NCBI GenBank assembly: GCA_943192975.1
Contig: CALPCJ010000010.1
Coordinates: forward strand, 1 to 64,000
Direction: 5' to 3'
Length of the DNA: 64,000 bases
DNA from: Senimuribacter intestinalis
Lineage (GTDB): Bacteria > Bacillota > Clostridia > Peptostreptococcales > Anaerovoracaceae
The position numbers and the translations under genes were made by a program. The notes beneath the pieces were generated by a model. That model was not told where the DNA came from. It did no database searches and saw only the letters and a program-made list of their open reading frames with translations. Below are positions 59,491-64,000 of this stretch, piece by piece (the stretch's first letter is position 1; every line of letters begins with the position of its first letter).

Positions 59491-60300
59491 GTGAAACTGA
59501 AAGTGCTGGTAGATAACAATACTTACATCGACGAATATTATCTGGGAGAACCAGCGGCAGCCTTTTATATTGAGGAGGGCGGCGAGCGGATTCTCTTCGA
59601 CTGCGGCTATTCAGATGTGCTTCTAAAAAATGCGGAGCTGATGGGTATAGATTTATCCTCCTTGACGAAGATTGTGTTTTCCCATGGACACAACGATCAT
59701 ACCAGAGGGTTGTTGTTTTTAAAAGACAGGGCTGATTTGTCGGCAGTTTCTTTGATTGCACACCCAGACTGTTTTCTGCCGCGGGAAGATGAAACGGGAA
59801 GCTTTGGTGCGCCTTTTTCTCTTGCGGATGCTGCTTTGTGGACGAAGCTTACGACAACGTGTGAGCCTGTTAATCTGATCGATAAGCTGGTATGGCTTGG
59901 TGAAATTCCTAGAGGCAATGACTTTGAGGCATCAGAACCTGTCGGGCGCAGGCTGAAGGATGGCCTTTGGGAAGATGACTATGTCATGGACGATACAGCA
60001 CTGGCATACCGCGGGGAAGAGGGACTGTTTATCATTACCGGCTGCTCTCACAGCGGAATTTGCAACATCGTAGAATATGCAAAGAAAGTCTGCGGTGACA
60101 GCAGAATTGCCGGCATCATCGGAGGCTTTCATCTCTTTGAAAAGGGCAGGCAGCTGGATAAGGCGGTTGAATATTTGAAATCCTGCGGCGTAAAACGACT
60201 GTATCCGTGTCACTGTGTGTCCCTTGCGGCAAAGGCGGCAATGCTGGCGGAATTGCCGGTTGTTGAAGTCGGCGTAGGATTGAGACTGGAACTCCAATAG
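59491..60300 (+). CDS. MBL-fold hydrolase of the DHPS-like group
   Basis: 269 residues. VFSHGHNDHTRGLLF is the metal motif, with FIITGCSHSGICNIVEYAKK and a late YPCHCVS. The pattern matches the MBL subgroup that includes a methanopterin-precursor phosphate synthase, but most members have unknown roles. AAAGGAG lies nine bases before GTG 59491; ATG 59473 sits on the SD and is rejected. Confidence 0.82.
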   Translation: MKLKVLVDNNTYIDEYYLGEPAAAFYIEEGGERILFDCGYSDVLLKNAELMGIDLSSLTKIVFSHGHNDHTRGLLFLKDRADLSAVSLIAHPDCFLPREDETGSFGAPFSLADAALWTKLTTTCEPVNLIDKLVWLGEIPRGNDFEASEPVGRRLKDGLWEDDYVMDDTALAYRGEEGLFIITGCSHSGICNIVEYAKKVCGDSRIAGIIGGFHLFEKGRQLDKAVEYLKSCGVKRLYPCHCVSLAAKAAMLAELPVVEVGVGLRLELQ

Positions 60301-60323
60301 GGTAAGTTTTATAGGAGGTAACG

Positions 60324-61091
60324 ATGTATCGTTTTGATGGGAACGCGAAAAATCGAAGCCTTGCGAAGTTGTTTGCAGGCTGGGATGAGACTATGATTTG
60401 GTCCTGCCTGCAGGGCATCATGGGCGAGATTTATACAGATGACGCAGTGCATCCGAAATCGGCGGCTGCAGTGCTGGGCGATTTCTGCTTTTTAGCGGGA
60501 GCGCCTTCTCTTGATTTTTTGACATCCTTCGCAAAGGGTGGCTGTCACAACTTTTGTATCATGGTTCCGGCAAGCGACGCGCTGGGTGATTTAATTGAGG
60601 ATTTTTTCGGAGAACGGGCAAAGAAGTTTACCCGCTATGCCACCCAAAAGGACGCCAGCTTTGATCTGGCAAGGCTTCGCCAATTGGCTTCTGCGGTGCC
60701 TGCAGGCTTTACCCTTGCACCGATCGATGAAATAATTTTTGATCGGGCAAAATCCATGGAGTGGAGCCGGGATTTAGTGTCACAGTATGCGGATTACGAA
60801 GTATACCGTGAGAAAGGCGTTGGAACAGCAATTTTACATCATGGGGAGCTGGTTTGCGGCGCGTCCTCTTACAGCGTCTACAATGGCGGCATTGAAATTG
60901 AAATCGACACCAGAGCCGATTGGCGCAGAAAAGGGCTTGCTCGCCTATGCGGCGCGGCGCTGATCTGCAGATGTTTGGAACAGGGACTCTATCCCAGCTG
61001 GGACGCCCATAACAAAGCGTCTCTGGCGCTGGCGCAGCAGCTGGGTTACGTGCTGGATCACAGTTATATCGCTTATGAAGTGAGAAAGTAG
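60324..61091 (+). CDS. GNAT acetyltransferase (GNAT_acetyltran type)
   Basis: 255 residues. The first half (about 1-130) is the variable N-domain of this GNAT group; the second carries the GNAT core with EIEIDTRADWRRKGLARLCG as acetyl-CoA loop and a final SWDAHNKASLALAQQLGYV. AGGAGGT precedes the ATG. It lies in a probable operon with the MBL gene before it and the small coiled-coil gene after it. Confidence 0.82.
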   Translation: MYRFDGNAKNRSLAKLFAGWDETMIWSCLQGIMGEIYTDDAVHPKSAAAVLGDFCFLAGAPSLDFLTSFAKGGCHNFCIMVPASDALGDLIEDFFGERAKKFTRYATQKDASFDLARLRQLASAVPAGFTLAPIDEIIFDRAKSMEWSRDLVSQYADYEVYREKGVGTAILHHGELVCGASSYSVYNGGIEIEIDTRADWRRKGLARLCGAALICRCLEQGLYPSWDAHNKASLALAQQLGYVLDHSYIAYEVRK

Positions 61092-61100
61092 AGGGAGCAA

Positions 61101-61304
61101 ATGGAACAGATGGATGAAAAACGGCTGGCGGCCTTTGAGAAAATGCTGACCTTTGTACAGCAGGAGTATGAGAAAACGACGGAAAAGATGGAGGATTTGA
61201 AAGGGGACGGGAAGGAAAAATCCGCCACTTATCGTCAACTCATGGGGAATAAGCTGACATATCAGAATTTGCTTGCGATGTACAGGCTGTATGATCTTTT
61301 ATGA
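61101..61304 (+). CDS. Small helical protein of 67 residues
   Basis: Almost entirely helical, with a coiled-coil-like FEKMLTFVQQEYEKTTEKME at about 12-31 and a final SATYRQLMGNKLTYQNLLAM. I cannot name a family. GGGAGC precedes the ATG, nine bases after the GNAT stop, so it is probably real and cotranscribed. Confidence 0.6.
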   Translation: MEQMDEKRLAAFEKMLTFVQQEYEKTTEKMEDLKGDGKEKSATYRQLMGNKLTYQNLLAMYRLYDLL

Positions 61305-61403
61305 GTTTTAAGCTGGTAGCAGGTATTTAATGCAAGAAAAGAAAGAATGGCATACATTCGTTGATTTAACTGAAGTATACCACTCTATTAATGATTGGAA
61401 TCG

Positions 61404-62143
61404 TTAGTATTGTTTTTTTGCTAGATTTATTAGATGGCGAAATAACAGATTCATGCGTGGTTCTGTTTCAGTCAATTCCTCAGGATGCCATTGAACCAGC
61501 AAAGTTTTACCGTCCTCACTCTCCAGTGCTTCTATGACATTGTCATTGGTTTGAGCCGCAATTTTAAATCCTTTTCCGGGTTTATCTACGCATTGGTGAT
61601 GCATAGTGTTGGTTTGGATTGTATTTGTCTTTAGTATTTTTTCCAAAGTGCTGCCCGATTCAATATGAATTTGATGCATGAGATAGCTTCGATCTAATTT
61701 CTGTGCATGGAGTTGGTAATTACCCGGCATCATAGAGATGTCCTGATATAATGTGCCTCCAGATGCAGCGTTAATTAATTGCAGCCCTCTGCAGATTCCA
61801 AGCACAGGCAGAGAATTTTTTTTGCATATTGATAAACCCATTGCCAGAAGCGGTCAGTCTTTATATTGACGGCGCCCAATGGTGGGAGAGGCTCCTGATT
61901 GTATATTCTTGGATCTACATCCTCACCACCGGGAAAGAGAAAACCGTCGCATAGACTGCACATTTGCAGCCATATCGTTTCATCACTGACTGGAGGAAGA
62001 AGCAGAGGCGTTCCCCCGTTTTTTGATATTGCTTCCACATAACTTTGATTTGCATAGTGGGTAGGTATACACACCCAGGGAAGTTGTACGCTTCCTTTGG
62101 CTCCAAGAATGCCAATCGTTGGTTTGCAGACTGTTTTTTCCAT
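61404..62143 (-). pseudogene. Gamma-glutamyl-GABA hydrolase-like (peptidase C26) gene with a -1 frameshift
   Basis: The first part (from 62143) starts KPTIGILGAKGSVQLPWVCI and has DGFLFPGGEDVDPRIYNQEP, the usual PuuD-type class I amidotransferase start. Its frame ends near 61775. The second part continues in another frame with KKNSLPVLGICRGLQLINAA (nucleophile Cys) and QWHPEEL (His-Glu). They join at a run of eight A on the minus strand (61816-61823); one more A restores a full gene of about 245 residues. GAGGAG precedes the ATG. Confidence 0.8.
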
Positions 62144-62146
62144 GCT

Positions 62147-63043
62147 TTACTCCTCAAAGAAGTCATCAATTTTATCATAGAAATATTTTTTTATTAGCGT
62201 AGTGATTTTTGAGTCACAATATTCATTCCAAAGGGTTTCTTCCGCAAAGGTCAGACGCAGCGGCATGTTTTTTTCAAGAAACCTTTGATCGCAAGGCACG
62301 TCTATAGCTTCAGCACGCGCTTTCATAAATTCCATCAGATGCTGGCGCAGCTGAATAATCCCTTGGATAACGGCTGTTTCACCATGTTCGCCCAATTGCG
62401 AAATCGCCTCCTTTGCAATAAAATATATGATCAGAATGGAAAGTCTGTTGTAACCATCCTTGTGTGTTCCTAAATCATACTGAAAATCCTCAGATAAACA
62501 ATAGTTTGAATCATATTCTTCGAAAGCTTCCTTTCGTTCCTGCTCTGTCATATTTCCGGGACGAAGGTATACTGAGAAACAACAGTAATTATCACCATCT
62601 TCTGTGAGAGTTTTGGCGAGGTTTGTCTGCGATTTTTCAGCATAGGCGCTGAAGCAGGCATGATGGAATTCTTCACAATAGATTCTGCCTAAGTGTTTGT
62701 TGCCATCGCTAATCCATTGCTGTGCAATAGGGCATACAAGCGTATAGGACAAACGTTGCTGTGGTGTGAGACTGATTTTTTCACGTTTGAAACGAGGATC
62801 GCTTGGCAGATCAAAGTAAGAAAATAGGTTTTTCAGGTTTAATTTCAGACCCATGGAAAGATGACGTTCACGCATTTTAGTGCCGCGTTCGATTCCATAA
62901 TCTCGAATTCCCTGGCGAAGAACAGATTCTCCGCTTATGCCACATTGCTGTATGAGCGCACTAGCCATTTCTTCATAAATGATTGACCAGCTATCTTGTA
63001 AATTTGCGATCTGCAATTCTTCTAATTTTGTATATTCGTTCAT
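62147..63043 (-). CDS. L-2-amino-thiazoline-4-carboxylic acid hydrolase family protein
   Basis: 298 residues. The family pattern is visible: GESVLRQGIRDYGIERGTKM, then CPIAQQWISDGNKHLGRIYC and EEFHHACFSAYA. Characterised members convert ATC to N-carbamoyl-cysteine or S-carbamoyl-cysteine; many relatives have unknown substrates. It starts behind AAGGAGG and overlaps no gene; the C26 hydrolase begins four bases later. The gene set suggests uptake and ring-opening of a cyclic amino acid derivative; this is inference. Confidence 0.8.
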   Translation of the reverse strand: MNEYTKLEELQIANLQDSWSIIYEEMASALIQQCGISGESVLRQGIRDYGIERGTKMRERHLSMGLKLNLKNLFSYFDLPSDPRFKREKISLTPQQRLSYTLVCPIAQQWISDGNKHLGRIYCEEFHHACFSAYAEKSQTNLAKTLTEDGDNYCCFSVYLRPGNMTEQERKEAFEEYDSNYCLSEDFQYDLGTHKDGYNRLSILIIYFIAKEAISQLGEHGETAVIQGIIQLRQHLMEFMKARAEAIDVPCDQRFLEKNMPLRLTFAEETLWNEYCDSKITTLIKKYFYDKIDDFFEE

Positions 63044-63062
63044 TATAATGCCTCCTTATTTC

Positions 63063-63146
63063 TTAACGTTCACGAATAAAAGTCCATACCATCCATGCCA
63101 TAAATCCGACAAGCAATCCCATATGTAAATAAATTATCGTATTCAT
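63063..63146 (-). CDS. 27-residue membrane peptide, symporter small accessory protein
   Basis: ATG at 63146 behind AAGGAGG, then MNTIIYLHMGLLVGFMAWMV and a WTFIRER end: one TM helix with a basic tail. It lies 12 bases downstream of the symporter gene. Short single-helix partners encoded beside SSS symporters are known, and size, topology and position fit. The SD and spacing make it a real gene rather than a chance frame. Confidence 0.7.
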   Translation of the reverse strand: MNTIIYLHMGLLVGFMAWMVWTFIRER

Positions 63147-63158
63147 ATAATTTCCTCC

Positions 63159-64000
63159 TTATTTTATATCTGTCAGCGAGCGAGACGATGCTTTCTTATC
63201 CAGCGCTGTAATACCGAAAAAGAGAATAAAATTCAGCAAAGTACCGACTGCAGCGCCAGGAAGACCAAATATAGAAGCCCCCTGTATCTCTATTATGATA
63301 GCAGTGACAGAACCTACGATCATTGAAATATTAGCTGCTAAAGAGGATTTTTTTCCTTTTTTTGAGAAAAAGGCATATAACATTGGAATAAAGCAGCCAC
63401 CGATATATGCGGCAGCAGCCAGATTCCAGATGGACATGATACTTTGCATCCATAGAGCCATCGCTAATCCACTGATACCAAGTACCAATGTGGTTCTTTT
63501 GGTAATCCGCAGCATTGTCTTGTCATCAGCAGAAGGATTCATTAGATTCTTGTAAATATCATTAGAAAAGTTTGTCGCAGCTACCAGTAGATAGGAATCT
63601 GATGTTGACAAAATTGCTGCTAATAGCGCTGCGAAGACGATTCCACGAAGTCCTGTTGGAAGATATTGTAAAAGCAGTGTAGAGAATACAGAATCCGGCG
63701 TGATATTTGGAAGTAGGGCATAGGCGCATGTACCAAGCAGCAGGATCATCATAAAAAATGTATGTGCAGGAATAATGCTTAATAATGTACCTTTTTTTGC
63801 AGTTTTGCGTCTTTACATGCATAGAAACGCTGATATCGGTTTCCGTCTATAAAAGCAGATAAGCTAGTTGTAAAGATTAAACGAATGATCGTTGTCATAT
63901 CAGAAGGGATTGTCAGATGATTATGCGGAACTGTAGTGATAATACCATCCCAACCTCCTACATTTTTGAAGACATAGAAAGCGGCGGCGGCAACACCTAA
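63159..64000 (-). pseudogene. Sodium:solute symporter (SSS) gene, frameshifted and cut by window edge
   Basis: The C-terminal part (from about 63790 down to 63159) has AALLAAILSTSDSYLLVAATNF, the SSS signature, and several TM helices. Upstream, another frame that runs from the window edge encodes GGWDGIITTVPHNHLTI and ends in DGNRYQRFYACKDAKLQKK before a stop. The two join at seven A on the minus strand (63792-63798); adding one A gives KKGTLLSIIPAHTFFMM and restores the family sequence. The start lies outside the window. Confidence 0.8.

Noticed and set aside
61330..61407. 25-codon frame from ATG 61330 between the coiled-coil gene and the C26 hydrolase
   Set aside because: No SD at a proper distance and no recognisable family; chance frame is likely.

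Overview
The window looks like the chromosome of a low-to-mid GC Bacillota of the class Clostridia. The signs are strong AGGAGG ribosome binding sites, a T-box leader in front of valS, the rimP-nusA-rnpM-L7Ae-infB-rbfA-nrnA-truB-ribF-rpsO-pnp order, the rnc-smc-ftsY order, AGA-rich arginine codons and sigma-A promoters with 17-base spacers. Species cannot be fixed from the sequence alone. A family such as Anaerovoracaceae is possible but is only a guess.

Layout. 1-4.1 kb is an AT-rich patch of orphan and decaying genes: two paralogous membrane-anchored propeller-like proteins, a helical-repeat protein, a two-helix membrane protein and an unknown 387-residue protein. 4.2-12.9 kb holds small-molecule metabolism: an MFS transporter, a MocR regulator that lacks the PLP lysine, an M20 amidohydrolase, a nitroreductase, an aminotransferase divergent from a LysR regulator, and a flavin oxidoreductase. 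13-24.3 kb is the translation and RNA-processing superoperon. 24.6-30 kb is on the minus strand: padR, a CBS protein and a trkA-trkH-trkH potassium uptake operon. 30.5-35.8 kb carries small hydrolases, acetyltransferases and a methyltransferase, with one GNAT gene broken. 35.9-38.6 kb is a folate operon (folE-HD-folP-folBK). 39.2-40 kb has an XRE regulator and a LysR remnant. 40.2-47.1 kb has T-box-valS-folC-lipid kinase-GNAT-ThrE. 47.2-49.9 kb has a GT51 transglycosylase, an SSB-like protein and glyA. 50.2-59.4 kb is plsX-rnc-smc-ftsY-der-plsY-gpsA, linking phospholipid synthesis to chromosome segregation and protein targeting. 59.5-61.3 kb has an MBL hydrolase, a GNAT and a small coiled-coil protein. 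61.4-64 kb is a minus-strand symporter and amidohydrolase operon with two genes frameshifted in poly-A runs.

The most unusual signal is in the long intergenic gaps. At least seven gaps each carry a short word repeated in both orientations and arranged as hairpins, with the word set by the locus: TTGACAA at 30.2 kb, CTGACA at 38.9 kb, GCCAACTT at 8.7 and 39.9 kb, TATGCAC at 21.4 and 24.4 kb, TTGTGC at 50.0 kb. In the three best hairpins each arm holds two copies of the motif 9 bases apart, and the only non-Watson-Crick pair is G.U on the plus-strand RNA. I know of no described repeat family with this design.
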